From assembly GCA_030746535.1 (NCBI GenBank), contig JASLML010000011.1, positions 1-37,485 of the forward strand: DNA of 37,485 nt, written 5' to 3'. The DNA is from Fidelibacterota bacterium (lineage in GTDB: Bacteria > Fidelibacterota > Marinisomatia > Marinisomatales > TCS55). Every line of letters starts with the position of its first letter. Within the stretch, counting starts at the first letter, position 1. The translations under genes were made by a program, and so were the position numbers. The notes beneath the pieces were generated by a model, which worked only from the letters and a program-made list of their open reading frames with translations, had not been told where the DNA came from and made no database searches. Positions 18,323-27,598 of this stretch are shown piece after piece.

Positions 18323-19522
18323 ATGTCAAACTCTATTTCTTTGGCTGCGCGGGTTGACCGTGTTAAGCCGTCCTTTACCCTCGATATGACATCGAAAGCA
18401 GCTGAGCTTCGTGCCCAGGGCATAGATATTGTCAATTTCAGCGTAGGAGAGCCTGATTTCAATACACCGGAAAATATCCGTACGGCCGCAAAAAACGCTA
18501 TGGACGAAGGGCATACCAAATATACTTCCGGCGCCGGGATGATTGACCTCAGGGAAGCAATTTGCGAAAAACTCAAAAGGGAGAACAGCCTTGAATATTC
18601 ACCGAATCAGATTTTGGTTTCAAACGGTGAAAAACAAAGCCTCTATCTTGCATGCCAGGCATTGTTTCAAAAAGGCGATCAGGTAATTGTTTTTTCGCCG
18701 TATTGGGTTTCCTTCCCGGAATTTGTTACACTGTCGGATGCCGAACCTATTATTGTGGCTACGAATCCTGAAAAGCAGTTTGAGCCGGACTTTGATGATC
18801 TTGACTCTAAAATAAACGGCAATATAAAAGGCGTTATACTGAATTCCCCATCGAATCCAACAGGCGGAGTTTGGTCCGAAAAAGCGGTGGAAAAACTTTT
18901 GAAACTGGCCTCGGAAAACGAATGGGTTGTGATATCCGATGAATGCTACGAACGGCTTATCTATGAAGGCGAATTCACCAGCACAGAAAATCTGAATTCC
19001 TACGGAGCGGAAGTGCTGACCTGCATGAGCCTTTCCAAGACATATGCTATGACCGGATGGAGAATCGGTTACGCAGCCGGAAACGAAACCATCATAAAGG
19101 CAATGTCAAAAATTCAGGGACAGGCGACTTCCTGTGCGAATTCCATCGGACAAAAAGCTGCTGTGGAGGCGCTGACAGGAGATCAATCCGCAGTGACAGA
19201 AATGCGCGAAACATTTAGAAAAAGAAAGGCGCTTATTTTGGAATTAATCCAAAACATTCCGCATGTAACCTGCGTAGAGCCGAAAGGCGCTTTTTATGTA
19301 TTCCCGGATTTTTCACATTATATTGGTCTAAAGTCAGATAAGGGCGCCATCAGAGATTCATTTGAATTATGTGATTATTTACTGGAAACCGCCCGCGTGG
19401 TTACAGTTCCCGGTGACGGCTTCGGTGCTCCCGGGCATATAAGATTTTCATTTGCCACGAGTTCTGATACCATCAAGGACGGCATGAACAGAATTACAAC
19501 AGCATTACAACAACTGAATTAA
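18323..19522 (+). CDS. Pyridoxal-phosphate aminotransferase, aspartate aminotransferase type
   Basis: This 399-residue fold-type I class I/II aminotransferase has the layout of the AspB (I-beta/gamma) group. The N-terminus includes [19 protein letters not shown] and [14 protein letters not shown], which form the substrate cap. The PLP-stacking region is YWVSFPEF near 130, the conserved Asn is in [11 protein letters not shown] near 174, the Asp binding the ring nitrogen is in [14 protein letters not shown] near 204, and the catalytic lysine is K239 in [16 protein letters not shown]. It transfers an amino group between aspartate (or a similar amino acid) and 2-oxoglutarate in the cytoplasm; related prephenate or aromatic activities cannot be excluded. 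It starts two bases after the Cas6b-like gene. Confidence 0.93.
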   Translation: MSNSISLAARVDRVKPSFTLDMTSKAAELRAQGIDIVNFSVGEPDFNTPENIRTAAKNAMDEGHTKYTSGAGMIDLREAICEKLKRENSLEYSPNQILVSNGEKQSLYLACQALFQKGDQVIVFSPYWVSFPEFVTLSDAEPIIVATNPEKQFEPDFDDLDSKINGNIKGVILNSPSNPTGGVWSEKAVEKLLKLASENEWVVISDECYERLIYEGEFTSTENLNSYGAEVLTCMSLSKTYAMTGWRIGYAAGNETIIKAMSKIQGQATSCANSIGQKAAVEALTGDQSAVTEMRETFRKRKALILELIQNIPHVTCVEPKGAFYVFPDFSHYIGLKSDKGAIRDSFELCDYLLETARVVTVPGDGFGAPGHIRFSFATSSDTIKDGMNRITTALQQLN

Positions 19523-19535
19523 ACAGGAGGAAATC

Positions 19536-19742
19536 ATGAAAGCAGACATTCATCCGGATTATAAATTGGGAAGTGTTCACTGCGCCTGCGGAAACACATT
19601 CGAAGTGTATAGCACTGCAGGAGATCAGCGTATCGAAATTTGCTCGGTGTGCCATCCGTTTTTTACCGGCAAGCAAAAGCTTGTTGATACAGCGGGACGT
19701 ATTGAAAAATTCCAGAAGAAATACGGTAAAAAAACTCAGTAA
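19536..19742 (+). CDS. rpmE: Ribosomal protein L31, zinc-binding type
   Basis: L31 bridges the two ribosomal subunits. The 68-residue product has the type A start ([22 protein letters not shown]) with C16 and C18, and a second pair C37 and C40 in [14 protein letters not shown], all four zinc ligands of the zinc-containing form. It ends with [11 protein letters not shown], as usual. AGGAGG sits about five bases before the ATG. A strong intrinsic terminator follows, so rpmE is the end of a transcript that may start as far up as rho. Confidence 0.97.
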   Translation: MKADIHPDYKLGSVHCACGNTFEVYSTAGDQRIEICSVCHPFFTGKQKLVDTAGRIEKFQKKYGKKTQ

Positions 19743-19752
19743 CTATTCTATC

Positions 19753-19803
19753 AATGACCTTTGAGCTTTCGTATTCGGGAGCCAAGGGTCATTTTTATTT
19801 TAG
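19753..19803 (+). terminator. Intrinsic terminator after rpmE
   Basis: ATGACCTTTG (19754-19763) pairs with CAAGGGTCAT (19783-19792) with one G-U pair. The stem is extended inward by GCT/AGC and followed by TTTTTATTTT. This is the clearest terminator on the + strand. Confidence 0.88.
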
Positions 19804-19829
19804 GATGGTTTTGCCTTTGAATTATTACC

Positions 19830-20891
19830 ATGGAAGATAAAATAAAATCAGTCATTGCCCGGTATTATGAGCTGGAAAATCTTATGGCCGATCCTGAGGT
19901 CATATCAGACTCAGACGCATTAAAAGAGATCGCCCGGGAACACAGGAATCTCGGCCCGATTGTAACCGAAGGGAAAAAGCTACTGGATGTGTATGGGCAG
20001 ATCAAGGATGACCTTGAAATTCTTAACGGATCGGATGAAGAATTAAAATCCATTGCTCAGTCAGAATTGAAAGAGCTTCAGGACAGCAGGGACGAGATGG
20101 AAGAGTCGCTGAAAGTAATGCTGCTGCCGAAGGATCCGAATGATGACAGAAATACCATTATTGAGATTCGGGCGGGTACCGGCGGAGAAGAAGCAGGCCT
20201 CTTTGTAGCAGATCTATTCCGGATGTACGAGCGGTTTGCTGAAAGAAATAATTGGTCAAAAGAGGCAATCTCGGCAAACGAAACGGGAATAGGCGGCTTT
20301 AAAGAAATCACATTTTCGCTGAAGGGTGAAGGATGTTACGGATTAATGAAATTCGAAGGTGGCGTCCACCGTGTACAACGCATTCCAAAAACCGAGACGG
20401 GAGGAAGGGTGCACACATCGGCGGCAACGGTTGCTGTGTTGCCGGAAGCGGAAGATGTGGACATCGAAGTTCTGGATCAGGACTTAAAGATTGACACTTA
20501 CCGAGCAAGCGGCGCAGGCGGTCAGCACGTAAATAAAACAGAATCTGCCATTCGTATAACGCATATTCCAACCGGGCTGGTAGTCACATGTCAGGATGAA
20601 AAATCCCAGCATAAAAACAAGTCAGCGGCTCTTAAGGTCTTACGTTCCCGCCTCCTAGCTGCTGAACAGGAACGCCAGGCGGAAGAGCGGGCAGAAGAAC
20701 GAAAAACAATGGTTTCAACCGGTGACCGATCCGCGAAGATTCGCACATATAATTTCCCGCAAGGAAGAATAACAGACCACAGAATTAGCTATACTACCTA
20801 TCGTTTGGATGAAAATCTCGACGGTGATTTATTTGAACTGATCGAACAGCTTCAGTTGGCGGAACAGCAGACCTTGTTGGAGTCCGCATAA
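19830..20891 (+). CDS. prfA: Peptide chain release factor 1
   Basis: RF1 recognises UAA and UAG stop codons and triggers peptide release. The 353-residue product has the tripeptide anticodon P186-K187-T188 (in [10 protein letters not shown]), which fits the RF1 pattern PxT and not the SPF of RF2. The GGQ peptide-release motif is at 230-232 ([16 protein letters not shown]), followed by [10 protein letters not shown]. The N-terminal helical domain covers about residues 1-100. The ATG at 19830 opens a new transcription unit after the rpmE terminator. prmC, whose product methylates the GGQ glutamine of this factor, starts one base after the stop codon. Confidence 0.97.
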   Translation: MEDKIKSVIARYYELENLMADPEVISDSDALKEIAREHRNLGPIVTEGKKLLDVYGQIKDDLEILNGSDEELKSIAQSELKELQDSRDEMEESLKVMLLPKDPNDDRNTIIEIRAGTGGEEAGLFVADLFRMYERFAERNNWSKEAISANETGIGGFKEITFSLKGEGCYGLMKFEGGVHRVQRIPKTETGGRVHTSAATVAVLPEAEDVDIEVLDQDLKIDTYRASGAGGQHVNKTESAIRITHIPTGLVVTCQDEKSQHKNKSAALKVLRSRLLAAEQERQAEERAEERKTMVSTGDRSAKIRTYNFPQGRITDHRISYTTYRLDENLDGDLFELIEQLQLAEQQTLLESA

Positions 20892-20892
20892 G

Positions 20893-21774
20893 ATGCATAC
20901 CGACTCAGCTGCCTTGGTCAATTCAGCAAGAGTCGGCGAAGTATTGAAAGATGCGAAAGCATCGTTCCTTCTGAAAGGACTTGAAAGCCCTGAAAGCGAC
21001 GCGGAATGGCTGATGATGTCCCTGCTTCATTGCGCTCGGTCAGAATTATTTACAAATTCCGATCTAACGCTTTCCGCTGAACAGGTAATTATATTCAATG
21101 ATTATGTAGAACGAAGAATTTCAGGAGAGCCTCCCCAGTATATAGTTGGTGAAGCCGAATTTTTCGGAAGAACATTTTTAGTGAATCCTAATGTGCTGAT
21201 TCCAAGGCCGGAAACAGAGATTCTCATCAATGAAGCCATCGCGGCTGCGGGAGAACCTCGCCATCCGGGAATTTTGGATATTGGAACCGGATCGGGGAAT
21301 ATCGCGATTACGCTTGCGAAAGAAATTCCGCATGCCGCAGTAAAGGGAATTGATATTTCCGCCGAAGCGCTTGCTGTTGCTGAAGAAAACAAAAACCGGC
21401 ATCATTGCAACAACCTCACTTTTGCGCAGCTTGATATATTAAAAGAACATCCAGATGGATCATATGACATCATTGTTTCCAACCCGCCGTACATCCCAAT
21501 GCATGAAATGGATGGACTCATGACGGATGTGAAAGATTTTGAACCGACATTTGCATTAACGGATGAATCCGATGGCCTTACTTATTACAAAAGAATTACG
21601 GCGATAGCCCAAGAACTGCTGACTCCAGGCGGATGGGTCATCGCTGAAGTCGGAGGCGGAGAGCACAGCAATAAAGTGATGGATATTTTTCGGTCCTATG
21701 CTTTCCAACAGTGCGAACTTTCCAAAGATTACAATGGCGTCCTGAGAGTCTTGAAAGCACAGTTCTGTGGTTAA
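20893..21774 (+). CDS. prmC: Release factor glutamine N5-methyltransferase
   Basis: PrmC methylates the glutamine of the GGQ motif of RF1 and RF2 using S-adenosylmethionine, which speeds up termination. The 293-residue product has a helical N-terminal domain (about 1-85), RISGEPPQYIVGEAEFFG near 75-92, the SAM-binding loop LDIGTGSGNIAI near 131, and the catalytic NPPY motif at 197-200 (VSNPPYIPMHEM). The placement directly after prfA supports the assignment. Its end overlaps the UbiA-family gene by eight bases. Confidence 0.96.
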   Translation: MHTDSAALVNSARVGEVLKDAKASFLLKGLESPESDAEWLMMSLLHCARSELFTNSDLTLSAEQVIIFNDYVERRISGEPPQYIVGEAEFFGRTFLVNPNVLIPRPETEILINEAIAAAGEPRHPGILDIGTGSGNIAITLAKEIPHAAVKGIDISAEALAVAEENKNRHHCNNLTFAQLDILKEHPDGSYDIIVSNPPYIPMHEMDGLMTDVKDFEPTFALTDESDGLTYYKRITAIAQELLTPGGWVIAEVGGGEHSNKVMDIFRSYAFQQCELSKDYNGVLRVLKAQFCG

Positions 21775-22615
21775 AATCTTAGCTCATATCAGAATAATGC
21801 GCCCGCTGAATCTCACTATTTCAGCGCTAACTATTATGATGATAGCCCATGCTTTAGGTGCCATTGGAGATGCGGCGCTGATTGTATCGGCAATCATGGT
21901 CGTGCTTTCCTATAATGCAGCTGCAAATGTTCTGAACGATTATATGGATCAGGAAACAGATGCTCTTAACCGCCCCGACCGTCCGCTAAGCAAAGGAGAG
22001 GTAAAACCTAAAACAGCATTAATAATGGCATTGCTGCTGTTTGCCATAGGTACGGCCTGTGCTTTTATGCTGTCGTTTGAGGCGAAGCTAGTGGCAATTG
22101 GGATTGCGCTTCCGCTGTTGATTTTGTACAGCCTTCGCTTAAAAAAACTTCCACTTGTTGGCAATATAGTTGTAGCACTGATGCTTGCTCTTACATTTTT
22201 ATTTGCTGGATTTGTATTCAATAATGTCGAAAAAGTGTTGGTTCCTGCCGCGCTCGCTTTCGGATTGACTCTGGTCCGAGAGTTGGTAAAAGATATTGCA
22301 GACATGGATGGAGACAAAGCTGCGTCCATGCGAACATTTCCAATTGCAGCCGGGATGCGATTAGCGGTTTCCCTTTCTGTATTTCTCGCTATGATAACCG
22401 GCCTCGGGGCTTTGCTGCCGTACCGATTTGGACTTTATGGCGAAATCTATTTGCTGATCCTTGTTTTCGGCGTTGAGATTCCAATGATGACCTCCGTAGT
22501 TTTGCTTGTGAAAAATCCCGCAATTTCAACAGCAGTCAAGTCAGCGCAGATCTTAAAATTCAGCACCATCGCCGGACTATTGGCCTTGTACTTCGGAATG
22601 CTATATGCCGTCTGA
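21767..22615 (+). CDS. UbiA-family prenyltransferase
   Basis: This 282-residue membrane enzyme has about eight to nine helices and the two Asp-rich Mg2+-diphosphate motifs of the UbiA family: NVLNDYMDQETDALNRPDRPL near residues 57-77, and the second, DIADMDGDK near 180-188. Family members transfer an isoprenoid chain to an acceptor such as 4-hydroxybenzoate, 1,4-dihydroxy-2-naphthoate or geranylgeranylglycerol phosphate. The FCB versions of this type are often annotated as the archaeal-like digeranylgeranylglyceryl phosphate synthase. A menaquinone role is an alternative because ubiE lies in the same window; the substrate is undecided. The start is GTG at 21767, overlapping prmC by eight bases. 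dnaE begins inside its last codons. Confidence 0.88.
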   Translation: MVKILAHIRIMRPLNLTISALTIMMIAHALGAIGDAALIVSAIMVVLSYNAAANVLNDYMDQETDALNRPDRPLSKGEVKPKTALIMALLLFAIGTACAFMLSFEAKLVAIGIALPLLILYSLRLKKLPLVGNIVVALMLALTFLFAGFVFNNVEKVLVPAALAFGLTLVRELVKDIADMDGDKAASMRTFPIAAGMRLAVSLSVFLAMITGLGALLPYRFGLYGEIYLLILVFGVEIPMMTSVVLLVKNPAISTAVKSAQILKFSTIAGLLALYFGMLYAV

Positions 22616-25600
22616 ATTCGTACACCTTCATAACCATTCTGATTACAGCCTGCTTGACGGTGCGCAGACTGTGTCAACATTGGTGAATACCATTGATGAT
22701 TTGGGAATGGATTCTGTTGCTCTTACGGAGCACGGTAATATGTTCAGCACCATTTCATTTTATCAAAAGGCCGGTAAAGCAGGGATTAATCCAATCATCG
22801 GCTGCGAAATTTATGTTGCACAGGGCAGCCGCTTTGATAAAAAACCAAGAGCCGAGGGTGGGTGGGGCAACAATCATTTGCTGCTGCTGGCACAGAATTA
22901 TACTGGCTATAAAAACCTGATGAAGCTAGTAACGTACGGTTATCTCGAAGGATTTTACTACCGACCGCGGATCGATATGGAACTGTTAAAACAGCATAGC
23001 GAAGGTATTATTTGCTGTTCCGGATGCCTCAAAGGCGAAGTACCTGAAAAAATGCTGAAAGGCGATTGGGAGGGCGCAAAAGAAACAGCCATGAAATTCG
23101 CTGAAATGTTTCCAGGAAGGTATTATCTCGAAGTGCAAAACCATGGAATAGATGAAGAAAAGATCAACATTGAAAACATGGTAAAGCTCGCAAAGGAATT
23201 GGATTTGCCGCTGGTTGCGACCAACGATGCACATTATGCCCGCAAGGAGCACTGGCAGGCGCATGATATCCATATTTGTCTGGGAACCGGTAAAGAGAGA
23301 AGCGACCCAAACCGGCTTCGGTATGCGACATCCGAATTCTATTTTAAAACGCAGGACGAGATGCATACCTTATTCAAGAATGTTCCGGGCGCCATTGAAA
23401 ATACGCGGCGTATAGCTGAAAGTATTGATATCAATATTCCTCTCGGGCAGTATCATTTACCGCATTTCCCCATCCCTGAAAACGGCACGTCTCCCGACCC
23501 CGATGATTACTTACGAACGGTTACCAACGAAGGAATGAAACGGCTTTACGGTAAAGTGACGCCAGAGCTTCAGCAGCGGCTAGATCACGAATTGGCAGTG
23601 ATCAAGAAAATGGGATTTGCAGGATATTTTTTGATTACGATGGATTTTGTCAAATACGCAAAGAATGCAAATATACCCGTTGGTCCGGGCCGCGGATCCG
23701 CCGCCGGAAGCATTGTAGCGTATGCGCTTGGAATTACCACCGTTGATCCCATTCGGTACAATCTCCTGTTTGAACGGTTCCTGAATCCTGAGCGGACAAG
23801 CCTGCCGGATATTGACATTGATTTCTGTGTAGAACGCCGCGGAGAGGTGATCGATTATATTCGCAATCAGTATGGAGATAATTCGGTTACGCAGATTATA
23901 ACATTCGGGAAATTAAAGGCACGTCAGGTTGTAAGAGACGTTGGCCGCGTGCTGGGCAGGTCTTTCGGAGAAATGGACCGGCTCGCAAAGATGATCCCGT
24001 TTGGTCCTGGCGTTACGCTCGGGGGCTCTATAGAAATGAGTCAGGAATTGAAAGATGCCTCCGAAGGTGACTATAAAGATGTAATAGAACATTCACTTGT
24101 TTTGGAAGGAATGAACAGGCATGCATCCACTCATGCGGCAGGCGTTGTGATTGCTCCCGGTGAACTCACCGATTTTGTTCCGCTTTATAAATCGCCGCAA
24201 GGCGACGTTACATCACAGTATGATATGAAAGGCCTTGAATCTCTGGGTCTTTTGAAGATGGACTTTCTAGGATTGAGAAATCTGACGGTTATAGAGCAAA
24301 CGGTGAAACTGATAAGGGATAAGGGAGATAAGGTTAATATTGATAAACTTCCTTTGGACGACCCAAAAGTGTATAAACTTTTTTCAAAAGGAATGACCAT
24401 CGGAGTGTTTCAGTTTGAATCATCCGGAATGAGAGAATTTTTGAAGAAGCTGAAACCCACACAAGTTGAAGATCTCATTGCAATGAATGCACTGTACCGT
24501 CCGGGGCCGATGCAGAATATTGATGACTTTATCATGCGGAAGCACGGCAAAAAAGATATCACATATTTACACTCCGCACTGGAGCCGATCCTTGAGGAAA
24601 CGTATGGTATCATTGTGTATCAGGAACAGGTGATGCAAATCGCAAATGAAATTGCCGGCTATTCGCTTGCAGAAGCGGACATCATGCGCCGTGCAATGGG
24701 GAAAAAGATCAAAAGCCTGATGAAGGAGCAGAAAGCAAAATTTATTTCCGGCGCATTGGATAAAGGATTTGAAAAGAAAGTTGCGGAAGAGATTTACGGA
24801 TTAATCGAAAAATTTGCCCAGTATGGTTTTAATAAAAGCCATTCTACTGCTTACGCCATCATTGCTTACCAGACTGCTTGGCTAAAAACGCATTATCCCG
24901 CTGAATTCATGGCCGCAAACCTGACAAGCGAAATGGGCAATACCGACAGGGTGGTGATCCTCATCAACGAATGCAGGAAACTTGGAATTAACGTGGATCC
25001 GCCGGACATCAATGTTTCTGAAATCTATTTCAGGCCGGTCAATAAAAAGACGATCGCATTTGGATTGAACGCAATTAAGAATGTCGGATCAAAAGCATTG
25101 GAGAATATTTTGTCTGGCCGGAAAGAGCATACAGCATTTACATCCCTGTTTGATTTTTGCGCCGGTGTTGATCTAAGCACAGTAAACCGAAAGGTGCTCG
25201 AAAGCCTTATCAAGTCCGGCGCAATGGATTCGCTGGAGGGCAACCGCGCCACTAAATACTCAGGTATTGACCTGGCGCTGAAATACGGGCAGCAGGTTCA
25301 GGATAATAAAAGGCGGAAACAGGTGGATCTATTTGGGGGCGGTACAGCAGATGGAACAAGTACCTTGATCCCTGAAATTCCGCGGAAAGAAAAATGGCCG
25401 GAAAGTGACCGCCTTACATTTGAAAAAGAGGTGACCGGTATGTATGTATCCGGGCACCCGCTGCTCAAATTTGCTGCGGACCTCGAGGATGTAAGCACTT
25501 TAGATTTTTCGGACGGAACAGACCACGTAACTCAGAGAAAAATTCGTTTAGGCGGAATGGTCGGCGACCTGAAAAAGCATTTCGATAAGAAAAATAGGCA

Positions 25601-26036
25601 AATGGCGTTTTTTCAGCTTGAATGTATCGGAGGACATGCGGAAATACTTACGTTTGCCGATACATTCGACCGCTACAGAGAATTGATAAAGAAGGACGAA
25701 ATTGTTGTTATTTCCGGAAGACCGACGGACAAATCTGATTTCAGCGATTTGAAACTGATAGCGGATGAAATTATTCCCATTGAAACAGCCCGGGACTATT
25801 TTTCCAATCGGGTGAACATTCGCGTAGAAACAGAAAATATGCGGCCTGATGATGTGGATGCGCTGTTTGATTTATCATCCAATTATAAAGGGAAGTGCGG
25901 CCTTGTATTTCATCTAATCGGCAAAGACGGCCGGAAACAAAAAGTGTTCGCCCATAATATCAAGGTTTCTTCCGGTAAGGAATATCTCGGCAAGCTCAGG
26001 GACATGTACGGAAAAGAAAACATCTGGGTTGAGTAG
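22605..26036 (+). CDS. dnaE: DNA polymerase III alpha subunit
   Basis: DnaE is the replicative polymerase. The 1143-residue product has the normal order: PHP domain (about 1-270), palm with catalytic PDIDIDF near 401-407, the third Asp in LLKMDFLGLRNLTVIE near 550, fingers with YRPGPMQNIDDFI near 630, tandem helix-hairpin-helix region, and a C-terminal OB domain (about 980-1060). The PHP domain begins FVHLHNHSDYSLLDGA and also has LTEHGNM and NDAHY. It thus keeps the metal-binding histidines that the E. coli enzyme has partly lost, which may mean retained exonuclease activity. The ATG overlaps the UbiA gene by 11 bases; the AAGGAG-type site is not obvious, so coupling is likely. Confidence 0.97.
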   Translation: MPSEFVHLHNHSDYSLLDGAQTVSTLVNTIDDLGMDSVALTEHGNMFSTISFYQKAGKAGINPIIGCEIYVAQGSRFDKKPRAEGGWGNNHLLLLAQNYTGYKNLMKLVTYGYLEGFYYRPRIDMELLKQHSEGIICCSGCLKGEVPEKMLKGDWEGAKETAMKFAEMFPGRYYLEVQNHGIDEEKINIENMVKLAKELDLPLVATNDAHYARKEHWQAHDIHICLGTGKERSDPNRLRYATSEFYFKTQDEMHTLFKNVPGAIENTRRIAESIDINIPLGQYHLPHFPIPENGTSPDPDDYLRTVTNEGMKRLYGKVTPELQQRLDHELAVIKKMGFAGYFLITMDFVKYAKNANIPVGPGRGSAAGSIVAYALGITTVDPIRYNLLFERFLNPERTSLPDIDIDFCVERRGEVIDYIRNQYGDNSVTQIITFGKLKARQVVRDVGRVLGRSFGEMDRLAKMIPFGPGVTLGGSIEMSQELKDASEGDYKDVIEHSLVLEGMNRHASTHAAGVVIAPGELTDFVPLYKSPQGDVTSQYDMKGLESLGLLKMDFLGLRNLTVIEQTVKLIRDKGDKVNIDKLPLDDPKVYKLFSKGMTIGVFQFESSGMREFLKKLKPTQVEDLIAMNALYRPGPMQNIDDFIMRKHGKKDITYLHSALEPILEETYGIIVYQEQVMQIANEIAGYSLAEADIMRRAMGKKIKSLMKEQKAKFISGALDKGFEKKVAEEIYGLIEKFAQYGFNKSHSTAYAIIAYQTAWLKTHYPAEFMAANLTSEMGNTDRVVILINECRKLGINVDPPDINVSEIYFRPVNKKTIAFGLNAIKNVGSKALENILSGRKEHTAFTSLFDFCAGVDLSTVNRKVLESLIKSGAMDSLEGNRATKYSGIDLALKYGQQVQDNKRRKQVDLFGGGTADGTSTLIPEIPRKEKWPESDRLTFEKEVTGMYVSGHPLLKFAADLEDVSTLDFSDGTDHVTQRKIRLGGMVGDLKKHFDKKNRQMAFFQLECIGGHAEILTFADTFDRYRELIKKDEIVVISGRPTDKSDFSDLKLIADEIIPIETARDYFSNRVNIRVETENMRPDDVDALFDLSSNYKGKCGLVFHLIGKDGRKQKVFAHNIKVSSGKEYLGKLRDMYGKENIWVE

Positions 26037-26048
26037 GCTATCCTTCGT

Positions 26049-26492
26049 ATGAAAGCTGTCATTCAAAGGTGTTCCCGCGGAAAGGTGATGGTATCCGGCA
26101 ATACAATCGGTTCAATTGAAAATGGTCTGGTTATTTTGCTTGGCGTTCAAAAAGATGATGCGGAAGCAGATGCAGATTATTTAGCGGAAAAAATTGCCAA
26201 CCTCCGCATTTTTAATGATGAGAATGAAAAAATGAATCTGTCTATTCAGGATGTAAAAGGCTCTGCGCTGGTTATCAGCCAATTCACGCTTTGCGGTGAT
26301 ACCAAAAAAGGCCGCCGCCCGAGCTTTATTAATGCTGCAGCGCCGGAAGAAGGGAATAGGCTCTATGAATATTTTATGGAGCGGCTTCAGGATGAAGGCA
26401 TACCTGTAGAGTCGGGCGAATTCGGAGCGATGATGGATGTTAATCTTGTGAATAGTGGTCCGGTTACTTTCGTATTGGACAGCAAAGAATGA
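26049..26492 (+). CDS. dtd: D-aminoacyl-tRNA deacylase
   Basis: DTD hydrolyses D-amino acids, and glycine, from mischarged tRNA. The 147-residue product shows both signature motifs at the dimer interface: SQFTLCGDTKKGRRPSF near 77-93 (the SQFTL motif) and NSGPVTFVLD near the C-terminus, the Gly-cisPro motif that rejects L-amino acids. The start MKAVIQRCSRGKVMV is standard. It follows dnaE by 12 bases on the same strand. Confidence 0.96.
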   Translation: MKAVIQRCSRGKVMVSGNTIGSIENGLVILLGVQKDDAEADADYLAEKIANLRIFNDENEKMNLSIQDVKGSALVISQFTLCGDTKKGRRPSFINAAAPEEGNRLYEYFMERLQDEGIPVESGEFGAMMDVNLVNSGPVTFVLDSKE

Positions 26493-26540
26493 TCATTCTA
26501 ACGGTGTGATTGTTTGAATAACGGGTCGTAATTTTACCGA

Positions 26541-26945
26541 ATGGAACGAAAAATCAGAATTGTGATGGCCAAGCCCGGACTCGACGGGCACGATCGCGGA
26601 ATCAAAGTCCTCGCCGCCGCCTACCGCGATGCGGGAATGGAAGTCATTTATTTAGGATTAAGGCAGACTCCGGAAATGATAGTTTCCGCAGCACTGCAGG
26701 AAGACGCCGATGTGATCGCCCTTTCCAGCATGAACAATGCGCATATGACCATATTCCCAAATGTATACAGCCTGATGCAGGAAAAAGGAATGGATGACGT
26801 GCTGCTCACCGGCGGAGGAATCATTCCAAAAAAAGACCGGCAATCATTGGCTGACATTGGCGTAGGCACCTTATTCGGCCCCGGCACTCCCGTTCAAGAA
26901 ACGATCGATTATATCACGGATTGGGTTACCGAAAACCGCCGATGA
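26541..26945 (+). CDS. Cobalamin-binding subunit of an acyl-CoA mutase (methylmalonyl-CoA mutase type)
   Basis: This 134-residue protein is a complete B12-binding Rossmann-like domain. It has the base-off cobalamin motif D15-x-H17-x-x-G20 ([15 protein letters not shown]), the middle segment [14 protein letters not shown] where mutases have SSL, and a GGGI motif near residue 92. It matches the C-terminal/small subunit of methylmalonyl-CoA mutase and related two-subunit mutases (isobutyryl-, 2-hydroxyisobutyryl-CoA). The large catalytic subunit is not in the window, so the actual substrate is unknown. It precedes the TPR gene with an ATGA overlap. Confidence 0.92.
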   Translation: MERKIRIVMAKPGLDGHDRGIKVLAAAYRDAGMEVIYLGLRQTPEMIVSAALQEDADVIALSSMNNAHMTIFPNVYSLMQEKGMDDVLLTGGGIIPKKDRQSLADIGVGTLFGPGTPVQETIDYITDWVTENRR

Positions 26946-27598
26946 ATCTTTCCAGCAAGACAGAACTCGAACTCTATTTCGCTGACCATTTTGATACGGT
27001 ACTTTTTCCTGTTTTGGCGGATTTGTATTTACAGGAAGGCGATACGGTTCGGTCCAGAAAGGTTTGCGATATAGGATTGGATCAGCATCCTCATCAGCCG
27101 GACGGACTGTTTGTTTTGGCGGAAGTGGAAAGGGAAGAAGGAAACGATGAATCCTCCGAAAAGGGATACAAGGCTGTCTTAAAAGAGTGCCCCGATCATT
27201 TAAATGCGGCTATAGCGCTTGCAGAAATTCAAACAAAGCTCGGACGCGCAGGCGGCACGGTAACACGCGCGTGGAAAACCGTGCACAGTCTGGATCCTCA
27301 TCAGGAAAATGCCCTCCAGTATTTTGAAGAAAAAGATGCATCATTTGCTCCACAAAAGCCGGAACAGGTTTCCGCTGAGCCGCAGCCCGAAACAGGCCCC
27401 GCTTCGCCAAAACCATCTCCCGCCGTACCTTTTTCGATAAGTCCAAGGCTTGCGACATTTACGATGGTTGCTATCCTCAGAAATCAGGGACTCGGCGAAC
27501 AGGCATTGGAAGTGCTGAAGATGCTTGAAGAAAAAGGCGAAGATTCGGAACGTATAGAACGAGAACGAAACGCAATCAAGGAAGAAATGCATGACTGA
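26942..27598 (+). CDS. Tetratricopeptide repeat protein
   Basis: This 218-residue cytoplasmic protein has about three TPR-like helical repeats in residues about 10-125 (for example [49 protein letters not shown]). A Pro/Glu-rich linker follows (about 133-165), then a C-terminal TPR-like pair ([26 protein letters not shown]). TPRs mediate protein binding; no partner can be named. I choose the ATG at 26942, overlapping the B12-subunit stop as ATGA. An in-frame GTG-type start at 26921 would extend into it. The stop overlaps the peptidase gene by eight bases. Confidence 0.8.
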   Translation: MNLSSKTELELYFADHFDTVLFPVLADLYLQEGDTVRSRKVCDIGLDQHPHQPDGLFVLAEVEREEGNDESSEKGYKAVLKECPDHLNAAIALAEIQTKLGRAGGTVTRAWKTVHSLDPHQENALQYFEEKDASFAPQKPEQVSAEPQPETGPASPKPSPAVPFSISPRLATFTMVAILRNQGLGEQALEVLKMLEEKGEDSERIERERNAIKEEMHD

